A stretch of DNA of 19,572 nucleotides from NCBI GenBank assembly GCA_016212245.1, contig JACRGU010000031.1, forward strand, positions 1 to 19,572. Direction: 5' to 3'. The translations under genes and the position numbers were made by a program. Origin of the DNA: Nitrospirota bacterium (lineage in GTDB: Bacteria; Nitrospirota; Thermodesulfovibrionia; Thermodesulfovibrionales; SM23-35). The notes under the pieces were generated by a model that searched no databases, had not been told where the DNA came from, and saw only the letters and a list, made by a program, of their open reading frames with translations. Numbering within the stretch: position 1 is the first letter of the stretch; each line of letters starts with the position of its first letter. Shown here piece after piece: positions 1-7,307 of this stretch.

Positions 1-219
1 AAGTCTCTGCAATCTCGTATTCCTCCATCTTATCGCCTGGACATCATTGTAGGGGAATTTCTCTCCTCTCACCTCACTCTGTGTTTTCATGATTTCTTTG
101 TACAGGGCCTTCAGGGATTCCTGGTCAAATGCCTTCAGAAATATCGGGTTAACCGCAATATAACCCTCTGAGATATCCTGTGTAATCGCCTTAAGGCTCT
201 TCCCCCTTATATTAGACAT
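1..219 (-). CDS. Hypothetical protein, 3' end beyond window
   Basis: An open frame of 73 codons starts at ATG 219-217 and runs without a stop to the window edge, so only the N-terminus is present. It overlaps the tatC stop codon by 8 bp (the ATG lies in the sequence GATGTCTAA), the same overlap style seen at nusA/recG in this window, which supports a real translationally coupled gene. The visible protein is hydrophilic, starts MSNIRGKSLK, has no signal peptide or membrane segment, and becomes rich in Arg, Trp and Leu near the edge (AIRWRNTRLQRL). I do not recognise the family. As the last visible gene of the beta-barrel/tatA/tatC operon it would be co-expressed with the Tat system, but nothing ties it to Tat function. 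Confidence 0.55.
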   Translation of the reverse strand, partial: MSNIRGKSLKAITQDISEGYIAVNPIFLKAFDQESLKALYKEIMKTQSEVRGEKFPYNDVQAIRWRNTRLQRL

Positions 220-955
220 CTCGTGACCTCTTTACAAAAATTCTTGATAAGAGTATCCCTGCCTCATACATAAATATCATAGGTACTGCCATCAGAGTCT
301 GGTTAAATGCGTCAGGGGTTGGGGTAAGAACAGCAGCCACAATAAAAGCTATCAAGATAGCGTATTTTCTGTTTCTTGATAGGGTTTTTGGTGTTACTAT
401 ACCCATACGTGTAAAAAAGATTATAGCGATAGGAAGTTCAAAGATTGCACCGAACGCAAGTATAAACTTAAGACAAAAGTCAATATAGCTCCCTACGGAA
501 AGCATCGGGGTCATGGAGCCTGTCTTATATGTGAGAAGGAAGCCCATTGCAAAGGGGAGCACTAAAAAGAAACAGTATGCAGCACCAATTAAGAAAAAGA
601 TTGTTGCGACTATAACAAACGGGATTACATATTTCCTCTCTTTTTGTAAAAGGCCGGGTGATACAAACTTCCAGAGCTGTAAAAAAATCACAGGCAGGGA
701 TATAATCAGACCTGCGATCATAGAGACCTTGAGATGCATCCAGAAGGCCTCGGCAGGGGCAAGAAAAACAAGGGATGGGGGTGACGACATGCGGGATGAA
801 ACACCAGACCTCAGAGGAAGGGTCAAAAGTCTGAACAGATCCTCAGAATAATTGAAGGCGATAACAAAGCCTATCAGAAAGGCGATAAGAGACACAATAA
901 TCCTTCTTCTCAATTCCGAAAGATGCTCTGTAAGGGGCACCTTAGTGTCTTCCAT
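212..955 (-). CDS. tatC: Sec-independent protein translocase TatC
   Basis: TatC is the multi-spanning inner-membrane receptor that binds twin-arginine signal peptides and, with TatA/B proteins, moves folded proteins across the cytoplasmic membrane. The 247-residue length is normal for the family. Visible hallmarks are the N-terminal HLSELRRR (11-18), FLAPAEAFW (64-72), the FVSPGLLQKER loop (97-107) carrying the conserved Glu, FELPIAIIFF (172-181), and the C-terminal TPTPDAFNQT (211-220) before the last membrane segment. Six hydrophobic segments are apparent. The start ATG at 955 is preceded by a purine-rich GGAGGGAAGGG stretch serving as ribosome binding site. It lies 47 bp downstream of tatA/B in the same operon and overlaps the next gene by 8 bp. 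Confidence 0.96.
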   Translation of the reverse strand: MEDTKVPLTEHLSELRRRIIVSLIAFLIGFVIAFNYSEDLFRLLTLPLRSGVSSRMSSPPSLVFLAPAEAFWMHLKVSMIAGLIISLPVIFLQLWKFVSPGLLQKERKYVIPFVIVATIFFLIGAAYCFFLVLPFAMGFLLTYKTGSMTPMLSVGSYIDFCLKFILAFGAIFELPIAIIFFTRMGIVTPKTLSRNRKYAILIAFIVAAVLTPTPDAFNQTLMAVPMIFMYEAGILLSRIFVKRSRDV

Positions 956-1002
956 CTAACCCTTCCCTCCTCACACAAATCCTAAAATTTAAATCTCAAA
1001 TT

Positions 1003-1239
1003 TCAAACATGTTTGTTATCTGGTGCCTGCTGCTTATTATTTGTTTTGTCATCTCTAGTGAAATTTTTATTATCCTTAAACTCAGTCTCCACCTGCTCCT
1101 TTACATCCTGTAATGCCCTCTTCAATTTGGCCAGCCCCTTCCCTGCTGCCCTGCTTAATTCAGGAAGCCTCTTTGGCCCAAAAACAAGAAAGACAACAAT
1201 GAATATTACTATCAACTCCTGCATGCCAATATCAAACAT
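1003..1239 (-). CDS. tatA: Twin-arginine translocase TatA/TatB family subunit
   Basis: This 78-residue protein has one N-terminal membrane helix (about residues 8-20), the hinge motif FGPKRLPEL (20-28), an amphipathic helix (about 29-50) and a charged, disordered tail, the standard TatA/B build. Residue 8 is Glu (MFDIGMQEL), as in TatB, whereas classic TatA has a polar Gln near that place. The short length is TatA-like. Only one such gene is visible beside tatC, so it may be a bifunctional TatA; whether a second paralogue exists elsewhere cannot be seen. The start is 8 bp after the stop of the upstream beta-barrel gene, whose last codons (GAGGAGGAATAG) contain a Shine-Dalgarno sequence. The symbol tatA is a best guess; tatB is possible. 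Confidence 0.88.
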   Translation of the reverse strand: MFDIGMQELIVIFIVVFLVFGPKRLPELSRAAGKGLAKLKRALQDVKEQVETEFKDNKNFTRDDKTNNKQQAPDNKHV

Positions 1240-1247
1240 TGTCCTGA

Positions 1248-2033
1248 CTATTCCTCCTCATATACCTTATCAATCTTTTTCTTTCCAGGTGGTGATGAAA
1301 ATGTCACTGAGAATATTATCCTGTACTCAGGGCTTCTATTTTTAAGGTCAAATCCAGCACCTAATGTTGTATATATCGAGTCTGTAGTCTTTATCCTGTA
1401 ACCGACCCTGCCCTCTAAGAAGTCGAGCTTCTTAGAGTAATGACTCTTTTTGCCATACAACTCAGCAAGGATTTTAAAATTATGCGCAGCAGCAAAGTCC
1501 AGCCCTGCTGCAAAAGATACTTCATTGTGGACCTTTCCTGTGCCTGCCTTTTCGTAGAACAGATTTGCATGGCCATTGACAGGCCCTACCCTTTTACTTA
1601 TAACAAGGCCGCCACCAAAACGACCATCTGTACTGAACTCATCCCGTCCTGATGGTATAGAGACGTTCAGGATGTATGCTATGGAGGGTCCATATTTGCC
1701 TTCATCAAAAAACCTGTGTTTAATCCCGAAGGCAATATCTTCACCTCCATCCTTGGTATCTGTCCATTTATGTATATATGGTACAGTCATATTAAACTCA
1801 AGGTCATCTGTAATACCATATGCAGTCTTGAAGAGGAACCTGTAGAAATCAGGCTCTATCGCCATTTCGACACCTGCAGAAAATGCAGCCTTACCTCTTG
1901 AAAGGCTCTCGGCACTGAAGGTCGAAAAAACCCCATAGGGGGCAATCGGTTGGAGACCTGTTATTTCAAAACCATATGAATCTTTATACAGGGAAAGCAA
2001 CAGCAGGATAAGAAGCAGACAATATTTTTTCAT
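1248..2033 (-). CDS. Predicted outer-membrane beta-barrel protein (MetA/transporter-like)
   Basis: The 261-residue protein opens with a classic Sec signal peptide (MKK, then a Leu-rich core, cleavage near SYG-FE at about 21-22). The mature part alternates polar and hydrophobic residues in repeated strands with many Gly, Tyr and Phe: for example ITDDLEFNMTVPYIHKW, a run of IAFGIKHRFF, and AYILNVSIPSGRDEFSTDG. This resembles the family of putative outer-membrane transporters related to the MetA protein of phenol degradation; the family call is by resemblance and the substrate is unknown. It is the first gene of the operon that continues with tatA/B and tatC, which may be coincidental, since a Sec-type signal without twin arginine argues against it being a Tat substrate. 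There is no Shine-Dalgarno sequence before the ATG (see promoter at 2040-2068). Confidence 0.6.
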   Translation of the reverse strand: MKKYCLLLILLLLSLYKDSYGFEITGLQPIAPYGVFSTFSAESLSRGKAAFSAGVEMAIEPDFYRFLFKTAYGITDDLEFNMTVPYIHKWTDTKDGGEDIAFGIKHRFFDEGKYGPSIAYILNVSIPSGRDEFSTDGRFGGGLVISKRVGPVNGHANLFYEKAGTGKVHNEVSFAAGLDFAAAHNFKILAELYGKKSHYSKKLDFLEGRVGYRIKTTDSIYTTLGAGFDLKNRSPEYRIIFSVTFSSPPGKKKIDKVYEEE

Positions 2034-2039
2034 TGCTAA

Positions 2040-2068
2040 AAAATAACAGAAAAACTCAGGACTGTCAA
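2040..2068 (-). promoter_or_regulatory. Sigma-70-type promoter, possibly giving a leaderless mRNA
   Basis: On the minus strand, TTGACA (2068-2063) and TATTTT (2045-2040) are separated by 17 bp, close to the sigma-70 consensus. The -10 box ends only 6 bp before the ATG at 2033, so the expected start of transcription falls on or next to the start codon. No Shine-Dalgarno sequence precedes that ATG, which fits a leaderless transcript for the beta-barrel/tat operon. Confidence 0.6.
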
Positions 2069-2096
2069 TTAATTAACCTGCATCATCCTATCATCG

Positions 2097-2125
2097 TTGA
2101 CAAAAATCAATATTAGAAATATAAT
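2097..2125 (+). promoter_or_regulatory. Near-perfect sigma-70 promoter for trxA
   Basis: TTGACA at 2097-2102 and TATAAT at 2120-2125 are separated by exactly 17 bp, matching the sigma-70 consensus at all twelve positions. Transcription would start near 2132, about 45 bp before the trxA start codon. It diverges from the minus-strand promoter at 2040-2068, and the two -35 boxes are about 28 bp apart. Confidence 0.8.
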
Positions 2126-2177
2126 TTAAAATCTAAGTCATCTACCCCAGGATATCGTGGGGCATAAAGGAGGTCTT

Positions 2178-2510
2178 ATGGCAGAAGGCATACTTGAAGT
2201 TACATCAGCTACCTGGGACACTGAGGTAATTAGGGCTCAGGGGCTTGTCATGGTTGATTTCTGGGCTGTATGGTGTGGCCCCTGCAGGATGGTTGCACCC
2301 ACGGTTGAAGAGTTAGCAAAAGAGTATGCTGGGAAAATAAAAATCATGAAACTAAACACTGATGAAAATCCAGACATTGCAAGTAAATATAAAATTATGG
2401 GAATCCCTACCCTTATGTTTTTCAAAGATGGCAGGCAGCTTGACCAGATAGTAGGTGCCATCCCAAAACCACATCTCAAAGCCAAAATAGATTATCTTCT
2501 TGGTACTTGA
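2178..2510 (+). CDS. trxA: Thioredoxin
   Basis: A 110-residue cytoplasmic thioredoxin, the general dithiol-disulfide reductant. The active site WCGPC is at residues 32-36, within the strand-helix motif VDFWAVWCGPC; the cis-proline segment GIPTLMFF (75-82) and the final helix are present, so the whole fold is intact. The frame is open upstream to a GTG at 2157, but ATG 2178 is preferred because AAAGGAGG (2166-2173) lies four bases before it and family members begin at about this point. It is transcribed from the consensus promoter at 2097-2125. Its stop codon overlaps the start of the next gene, another thioredoxin-fold protein acting outside the cytoplasm. Confidence 0.96.
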   Translation: MAEGILEVTSATWDTEVIRAQGLVMVDFWAVWCGPCRMVAPTVEELAKEYAGKIKIMKLNTDENPDIASKYKIMGIPTLMFFKDGRQLDQIVGAIPKPHLKAKIDYLLGT

Positions 2511-3039
2511 TGAATTGAGAAAACTATTTCTGGTAATAATTCCTTTAATCCTTGTCTTTTCCTTTACATCATGTAAAAAAAAAGAGGGGGAAGAGGCAGA
2601 AATCAAGTTTGCAAAAACTGGTAGCGTAGCACCGGAATTTACACTCAAAGACATTAATGACAAAAATGTGAGCCTCTCTGATTACAGGGGTAAGGTGGTC
2701 CTGATCGAATTCTGGGCAACATGGTGTCCTCCATGCAGGGCCTCTATACCTGAATTGGTTACTGTCTATAACAAATACAGGGCTAAGGGTTTCACCATAT
2801 TAGCTATATCTGTAGATGAAGGTCAGGATGTCCAGAAAAAATTAGTTGCATTTGCTAAAGAGTCTGGAATGACCTACCCTGTGCTTCTCGCAGATAGGAA
2901 TGCTACCTTTCAATATGGTGTTAACAGCATACCGCATACCTTTATCGTAAATAAGGAAGGCATTATAAAAAATCAGTATCTTGGCTATCAACGAGGCATT
3001 TCAGAAACCCTGAGTAAGGAAATCGAGGTACTTCTATAG
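2500..3039 (+). CDS. TlpA/ResA-like thioredoxin-fold lipoprotein
   Basis: This is a membrane-anchored extracytoplasmic thiol-disulfide oxidoreductase of the TlpA/ResA (AhpC/TSA-like) group, likely keeping cysteines reduced, for instance during cytochrome c or other envelope protein maturation (inferred from family). After a short signal sequence ending FTSC, the lipid-attached Cys is residue 25. A charged spacer follows, then APEFTLKD (44-51), the active site WCPPC (75-79) and the cis-Pro segment SIPHTFIV. No ATG is available: TTG at 2500 (179 residues) or TTG at 2515 (174 residues, giving MRKLFLVII, a more typical lipoprotein N-terminus) are the candidates. Neither has a clear Shine-Dalgarno sequence, so initiation probably depends on coupling with trxA, which it overlaps. 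The stop codon directly abuts the ffh start. Confidence 0.88.
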   Translation: MVLDELRKLFLVIIPLILVFSFTSCKKKEGEEAEIKFAKTGSVAPEFTLKDINDKNVSLSDYRGKVVLIEFWATWCPPCRASIPELVTVYNKYRAKGFTILAISVDEGQDVQKKLVAFAKESGMTYPVLLADRNATFQYGVNSIPHTFIVNKEGIIKNQYLGYQRGISETLSKEIEVLL

Positions 3040-4359
3040 ATGCTTGAAGCACTCAGTGAAAAATTAGAATCCATATTCAAGAAATTAAAAGGAAAAGGCC
3101 TCTTAAAAGAAGAGGATGTTGAACTTGCACTCAAGGAGATACGACTTGCCTTTTTAGAGGCTGATGTGAACTTTAAGGTTGTCAGGGATTTCGTTCAGAA
3201 GATTAAAGGAAAAGCTATCGGTAAAGAGGTCCTTGAGAGCCTTACACCTGGACAACAGGTTATAAAGATAGTCAATGAAGAGCTCTGTGAATTGCTCGGA
3301 AAAACAAACAGCAGGATACAGCTATCATCCAACCCTCCCACTATAATAATGATGGTCGGGCTCCACGGATCAGGTAAGACTACCACAGCCGCAAAACTTG
3401 CAAGAATTTTCAAGAAAGAAGGTAGAAGGCCGATGCTTGTGGCAGCAGACCTTCAGAGGCCGGCTGCTATAGACCAGCTTATTACACTCGGCTCTCAAAT
3501 AGATGTCCCTGTATATTATTCGAAAGAGCTAAGAGACCCTGTAACTCTATGTGAAGAATCAATAAAAAAGGCCCGGGCGGATGCAAGGGATATTATCATC
3601 CTTGATACTGCAGGAAGGCTCCATATTGATGACTCCCTTATGAGTGAACTGAAAAGGATAAAAGAAAGGGTGTTACCGAAGGAGGTTATCTTTGTCGCTG
3701 ATGCAATGACAGGACAGGATGCTGTTAATATTGCAAAGAACTTCAATGAGCGTATCGGTATAGATGGGATAATACTCACCAAGATGGACGGTGATGCAAG
3801 GGGTGGGGCAGCACTTTCGATAAGGGCAATTACTGAGAAACCGATAAAGTTCATCGGTGTTGGAGAAAAGATTGATATGCTTGAGCCTTTTTATCCTGAG
3901 AGGATTGCATCAAGGATACTCGGCATGGGCGATGTCCTGAGCCTGATAGAGCAGGCGCAGAAATCCTTTGACCAGAAAGAGGCTGAGAAACTCCAGAAGG
4001 CGATAATAGATGAATCATTTACCTTTGATGACCTTAAAGACCAGCTTAAAAAACTCCGTAGTATGGGCCCTTTGGAAAGTATCCTCAGCATGATACCTGG
4101 ATTTAATAAGATTAAAAATCTGAATGTTGATGAAAAGGAATTTATAAAGATAGAGGCGATAATAAACTCCATGACTAAAAAGGAGAGAAGAAACTATCAG
4201 ATTCTGAACGGAAGCAGGCGCAGGAGGATTGCTATGGGAAGCGGTACAACTGCTGCTGATGTCAACAGGGTCATTAAACAGTATGTAGAATTAAAAAAGA
4301 TGCTGAAGATGTTCAAGGGCAAAGGGGGATTGAAGCTACCAAGGTTCTTACCATTTTAG
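3040..4359 (+). CDS. ffh: Signal recognition particle protein Ffh
   Basis: Ffh is the GTPase of the signal recognition particle; with 4.5S RNA it binds signal sequences of nascent membrane proteins and docks with FtsY. The 439-residue protein has the N domain (about 1-90), the G domain with GLHGSGKTT (107-115), DTAGR (189-193), TKMDGDARGG (247-256) and GVGEKIDMLEPF, and the Met-rich M domain (about 325-439) with GMGDVLSLIEQAQ before it and an SGTTAADVNRVIKQY segment near the end. It starts with ATG immediately after the TAG of the preceding lipoprotein gene, with no gap. No signal recognition particle RNA gene is visible in the window. Confidence 0.97.
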   Translation: MLEALSEKLESIFKKLKGKGLLKEEDVELALKEIRLAFLEADVNFKVVRDFVQKIKGKAIGKEVLESLTPGQQVIKIVNEELCELLGKTNSRIQLSSNPPTIIMMVGLHGSGKTTTAAKLARIFKKEGRRPMLVAADLQRPAAIDQLITLGSQIDVPVYYSKELRDPVTLCEESIKKARADARDIIILDTAGRLHIDDSLMSELKRIKERVLPKEVIFVADAMTGQDAVNIAKNFNERIGIDGIILTKMDGDARGGAALSIRAITEKPIKFIGVGEKIDMLEPFYPERIASRILGMGDVLSLIEQAQKSFDQKEAEKLQKAIIDESFTFDDLKDQLKKLRSMGPLESILSMIPGFNKIKNLNVDEKEFIKIEAIINSMTKKERRNYQILNGSRRRRIAMGSGTTAADVNRVIKQYVELKKMLKMFKGKGGLKLPRFLPF

Positions 4360-4380
4360 CAGATGATAAATTAGAAAACC

Positions 4381-4410
4381 TTTACTTTATCAAATAAAAA
4401 ATATTATAAT
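4381..4410 (+). promoter_or_regulatory. Possible promoter for rpsP-khpA
   Basis: TTTACT (4381-4386) and TATAAT (4405-4410) with an 18-bp spacer lie in the AT-rich 77-bp gap between ffh and rpsP. The -10 box is perfect and the -35 is weak. It would give rpsP-khpA its own start within the longer operon. Confidence 0.4.
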
Positions 4411-4436
4411 TTCCAATCTTAAAAGGAGGTGACGGT

Positions 4437-4673
4437 TTGGTCAAGATAAGACTCGCAAGATTAGGAGCCCATAAGAGACCTTTCTACAGGATGGTAGTAG
4501 CTGACTCGAGAGCAAGGAGGGATGGGCCTTTTATAGAGGTCCTCGGGATATATGATCCCCTGAAGGACCCTTATGAGGTAAAACTGGATTTAGAAAGAAC
4601 CAGATTTTGGTTGCAGCGTGGGGCACAACCTACTGATATCGCTAAAAAGCTTATGCAAAGGGCTGGCCTATAG
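4437..4673 (+). CDS. rpsP: 30S ribosomal protein S16
   Basis: The 78-residue protein matches S16 throughout: VKIRLARLGAHKRPFYR, then VVADSRARRDG and FIEVLGIYDPL, followed by the lysine/arginine-rich C-terminal part. S16 is an assembly protein of the small ribosomal subunit that binds 16S rRNA. The start codon is TTG at 4437, supported by AAAAGGAGGTGA (from 4421) seven bases upstream and by the family's usual MVKIRL beginning. It sits after ffh and before khpA, an order common in bacteria; the usual followers rimM, trmD and rplS are absent here. Confidence 0.96.
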   Translation: MVKIRLARLGAHKRPFYRMVVADSRARRDGPFIEVLGIYDPLKDPYEVKLDLERTRFWLQRGAQPTDIAKKLMQRAGL

Positions 4674-4705
4674 ACAGCCCTAAACTTCCTATGGAGGTGG
4701 AGAAG

Positions 4706-4936
4706 ATGAAAGACTTGGTTGAAAAGATGGCAAAGGCTCTGGTGGACAGACCTGAAGAGGTCATTGTTACTGAGGTTGATGGAGAAAGGACAACTGTATT
4801 TGAACTCAGGGTTGCACAGAGCGACCTTGGAAAGGTTATAGGAAAGCAGGGTAAGACTGCTCGAGCAATGAGGACAATACTCAGTGCTTCTGGCACAAAG
4901 ATAGGCAAACGCTGCGTGCTTGAAATCCTCGAATAA
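4706..4936 (+). CDS. khpA: KH-domain RNA-binding protein KhpA
   Basis: A small single-KH protein (76 residues) of the YlqC/KhpA family, usually encoded beside rpsP. The KH signature is LGKVIGKQGKTARAMRTIL, containing the GKQG loop that contacts RNA; strands VIVTEVDGE and TVFELRVA precede it and a final strand CVLEILE closes the fold. KhpA in other bacteria pairs with KhpB/Jag and affects cell division and sRNA-related processes; that role is knowledge of the family, not seen here. The frame extends to an ATG at 4691, but ATG 4706 is chosen because GGAGG at 4693-4697 lies eight bases upstream. It follows rpsP by 32 bp. Confidence 0.9.
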   Translation: MKDLVEKMAKALVDRPEEVIVTEVDGERTTVFELRVAQSDLGKVIGKQGKTARAMRTILSASGTKIGKRCVLEILE

Positions 4937-5076
4937 AAAATCAAAACAACTGTGCTCCTGGTCCAGGATTCAAGTAGAGAGAAAATCTTCGAATCCTTGA
5001 ACCCTTTCTTAGCAACTCTTTGGGAGAATAACCTGGAGAATAACCTGATGATAAAACCCTTAGAGGGTATGATTGA
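4937..5076. other. khpA-ruvA gap with stem-loop and 12-bp tandem duplication
   Basis: This 140-bp gap sits where many bacteria carry rimM-trmD-rplS. It contains a short palindrome TCCTGG-T-CCAGGA (4956-4968), a weak stem-loop pairing AGGATTC-AAG (4965-4974) with CTT-C-GAATCCT (4987-4997), and an exact tandem duplication of GAGAATAACCTG (5024-5035 and 5036-5047). Just before ruvA, ACCCT-tag-AGGGT (5056-5068) could fold over the GAGGG ribosome binding site of ruvA. No U-run follows the stem-loop, so a terminator is not supported. No coding frame is convincing. Confidence 0.45.
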
Positions 5077-5664
5077 ATGATTGGCTCATTAAAAGGAAAA
5101 CTTATCTCGAGAAGACCTGACAATGTCATCATAGAGGTTGGTGGTATCGGTTATCAGATAAACATCCCCCTAAACATACTCTCAAATCTCCCTGAGGAAG
5201 GTAAAGATGTCTTCCTGCACATTTATACACATGTGCGTGAGGATGCTATCCAGCTTTATGGCTTCACATCAGAAGATGAAAAAAAGATATTCATCACGCT
5301 TCTTGGCATAACAGGCATAGGGCCCAAAATGGCCCTGAACATACTTTCAGGCATTTTATATGATGATTTCCTGCATGCAATAGAGACCGAAGATGTTGCA
5401 CTGCTTTGCAGGATACCAGGGCTCGGGAAAAAGACAGTACACAGACTGATCCTTGAACTCAGGGAAAAACTTCCATCTTCACAGGGGATAAAAAACAGGG
5501 TTTTTGAAGACACACTTTCTGCACTTATAAACCTCGGGTATAAAAAATCTATTGCCCAGGAATATCTGGAAAGGGCTTACAAAAAAGGTTACAAAGACAT
5601 TGAAAGTCTCCTCAAGGAGGCGTTAAAATATTTGACAGGTAACATAAGTGAAGAGGATAAATGA
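5077..5664 (+). CDS. ruvA: Holliday junction branch migration protein RuvA
   Basis: RuvA binds four-way DNA junctions as a tetramer and loads the RuvB motor during recombination and fork repair. The 195-residue protein has an N-terminal OB-fold (MIGSLKGKLISRRPDNVIIEVGGIGYQ onwards, about 1-63), two helix-hairpin-helix motifs (GITGIGPKMALNILSG and CRIPGLGKKTVHRLILELREKL, in the middle of the protein) and the C-terminal RuvB-binding three-helix domain (about 150-190), all intact. ATG at 5077 has GAGGG nine bases upstream. It overlaps ruvB by 17 bp, the usual coupled arrangement; ruvC is not in the window. Confidence 0.96.
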   Translation: MIGSLKGKLISRRPDNVIIEVGGIGYQINIPLNILSNLPEEGKDVFLHIYTHVREDAIQLYGFTSEDEKKIFITLLGITGIGPKMALNILSGILYDDFLHAIETEDVALLCRIPGLGKKTVHRLILELREKLPSSQGIKNRVFEDTLSALINLGYKKSIAQEYLERAYKKGYKDIESLLKEALKYLTGNISEEDK

Positions 5665-6685
5665 TCGCAGATCCGCTGAAACAGACAGGACAGTAAATCC
5701 TGCTATCTCTCAAGACGAGGTCGGTTATGAACTAACCCTCAGGCCAAGGTCTTTTGACGAATTCATCGGGCAGGATAAGATAAAAGATAACCTGAGGATA
5801 TTCATACAGGCTACAAACCAGAGGAATGAGCCCCTTGATCATGTGCTCTTCTGCGGCCCTCCTGGTCTCGGAAAGACAACACTCGCACATATCATAGCCG
5901 TGGAACTCAAGGTTAATATCAAAACGACTTCGGGTCCTGTATTAGAGAGACCCGGTGACCTCGCTGCTATACTTACCAATCTCTCTGACCTCGACATACT
6001 CTTTATAGATGAGATACACAGACTGCCGAGGATAGTGGAGGAAATCCTTTACCCCGCAATGGAAGATTACCAGCTCGATATAATTATAGGCCAGGGACCA
6101 AATGCAAGAACATTGAAATTAAATCTACCGAGGTTCACACTTATAGGTGCTACAACAAGGACAGGGCTTCTTACCTCTCCCTTAAGGGAGAGATTCGGAG
6201 TAATAAACAGACTTGAGTTCTACAATCCTGATGACCTCAAAAAAATTGTCCTTCGTTCAGCTGGGATACTGAGAATAGAAATCGGAGATGATGCAGCATT
6301 TGAGATTGCCCGGCGCTCGAGGGGAACACCGAGGATTGCAAACAGATTATTAAGAAGAATTCGGGACTTTGCACAGGTAAAGGGCGATGGAAAGATTGAC
6401 CTGAATATCACAAAGAGTTCTCTGCTATCCTTGGATGTTGATGAAAAAGGGCTCGATGATATGGACAGAAGACTCCTTCTAACAATAATAGAAAAATTTA
6501 ATGGTGGCCCTGTTGGAATTGAAACTATTGCTGCATCATTACGAGAAGATAAAGATAGCATTGAGGATGTATATGAACCCTATCTCCTTCAGGAAGGCTT
6601 TCTCGAAAGAACTCCCCGTGGAAGACAGGCTACAAGAATGGCATATCAACACTTAGGTATAAATATTCCACAGGGATTGTTCTGA
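5648..6685 (+). CDS. ruvB: Holliday junction helicase motor RuvB
   Basis: RuvB is the hexameric AAA+ ATPase that drives branch migration with RuvA. The 345-residue protein has Walker A GPPGLGKTT (70-78), Walker B LFIDEIHR (118-125), the sensor-1 segment IGATTRTG, the arginine-finger segment SPLRERFG, and a C-terminal winged helix ending with RTPRGRQAT. The start is GTG at 5648, inside the last codons of ruvA, with AGGT seven bases upstream; no closer ATG gives a better N-terminus. The N-terminal 25 residues before the conserved LRPRSFDEFIGQ are variable in the family, so the precise start is less certain than the identity. Confidence 0.96.
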   Translation: MKRINDRRSAETDRTVNPAISQDEVGYELTLRPRSFDEFIGQDKIKDNLRIFIQATNQRNEPLDHVLFCGPPGLGKTTLAHIIAVELKVNIKTTSGPVLERPGDLAAILTNLSDLDILFIDEIHRLPRIVEEILYPAMEDYQLDIIIGQGPNARTLKLNLPRFTLIGATTRTGLLTSPLRERFGVINRLEFYNPDDLKKIVLRSAGILRIEIGDDAAFEIARRSRGTPRIANRLLRRIRDFAQVKGDGKIDLNITKSSLLSLDVDEKGLDDMDRRLLLTIIEKFNGGPVGIETIAASLREDKDSIEDVYEPYLLQEGFLERTPRGRQATRMAYQHLGINIPQGLF

Positions 6686-6692
6686 AAGGCAC

Positions 6693-7223
6693 ATGAAACT
6701 CCTGATGCATATCTGTTGTGCTAATTGCATTTTATATCCGTTTAAGCACCTGCTATCAAAAGGCATTGATGTAAAAGGACTGTGGTTTAATCCGAATATA
6801 CATCCATACATCGAATACCAGAATCGTCTCGATGCAGTAAAAAAACTTCATAATCTGTGGGGTCTTGATATTGAATATATCGACCATTACGGGCTGAGAG
6901 AATTCCTGAGGTCAGTAGTAACAGTGGAAGAAAGGCGTTGCATAGTATGCTATGAGATTAGACTTGAGGAAGTGGCAAAAACTGCGAAGAAGATGGGGCT
7001 TGATGGCTTTACAACTTCTCTACTTGCAAGTCCCTATCAGAAATTTGATATGATAATTAATATAGGGCAGGAGATGGGGAAGAGACATTCTATACCATTC
7101 TATCTTGAAGATTTCAGAACTGGTTATAAAACTGGTGTCAGGCTTTCAAGGGAACTCGGACTTTACCGGCAGAGGTACTGCGGGTGCATATATTCGGAGA
7201 TGGAGAGATACCTTAAAAAATGA
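6693..7223 (+). CDS. queH: Epoxyqueuosine reductase QueH
   Basis: QueH (formerly DUF208) performs the last step of queuosine synthesis, reducing epoxyqueuosine in tRNA; it replaces the unrelated cobalamin enzyme QueG in many bacteria. The 176-residue protein shows the family's cysteine set: CC at 8-9 and C12 (HICCANC), C83 and C86 (RRCIVC), and C163 and C165 (RYCGC), which hold the iron-sulfur and iron centres. ALso visible are LWFNPNIHP and the motif SLLASPYQ. It starts 7 bp after ruvB with AAAGG before the ATG. Its partner enzyme QueA, the step before it in the pathway, is encoded three genes downstream on the same strand. Confidence 0.93.
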   Translation: MKLLMHICCANCILYPFKHLLSKGIDVKGLWFNPNIHPYIEYQNRLDAVKKLHNLWGLDIEYIDHYGLREFLRSVVTVEERRCIVCYEIRLEEVAKTAKKMGLDGFTTSLLASPYQKFDMIINIGQEMGKRHSIPFYLEDFRTGYKTGVRLSRELGLYRQRYCGCIYSEMERYLKK

Positions 7224-7232
7224 AGTTTACAC

Positions 7233-7307
7233 AGTTTGTTGGGTTTACACGGTCTATTGTGTTAAAAACTCAATGAACTCAACAAACTCAATAAACACAA
7301 TAAACTG
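7233..7307. repeat. Inverted array of 9-bp repeats between queH and DUF2905 gene
   Basis: From 7267 the sequence reads as a 9-bp tandem array: AACTCAATG, AACTCAACA, AACTCAATA, AACACAATA, then AACTG (to 7307). The preceding half, read on the other strand, has the same 9-bp phase (AACACAATA, GACCGTGTA, AACCCAACA, AACTGTGTA). AGTTTGTTGGGTT (7233-7245) therefore pairs with AACTCAACAAACT (7276-7288) over 13 positions with a single G-T wobble. The array ends seven bases before the DUF2905 start codon, which has no clear Shine-Dalgarno sequence. It is not a terminator of standard form because no U-run follows. Confidence 0.75.

Noticed and set aside
513..851. Plus-strand 112-codon frame opposite tatC
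   Set aside because: It is antisense to a well-conserved tatC, has no ribosome binding site and no recognisable protein features.
7233..7307. CRISPR array
   Set aside because: The units are 9 bp, contiguous and inverted halfway; there are no spacers and no cas genes.
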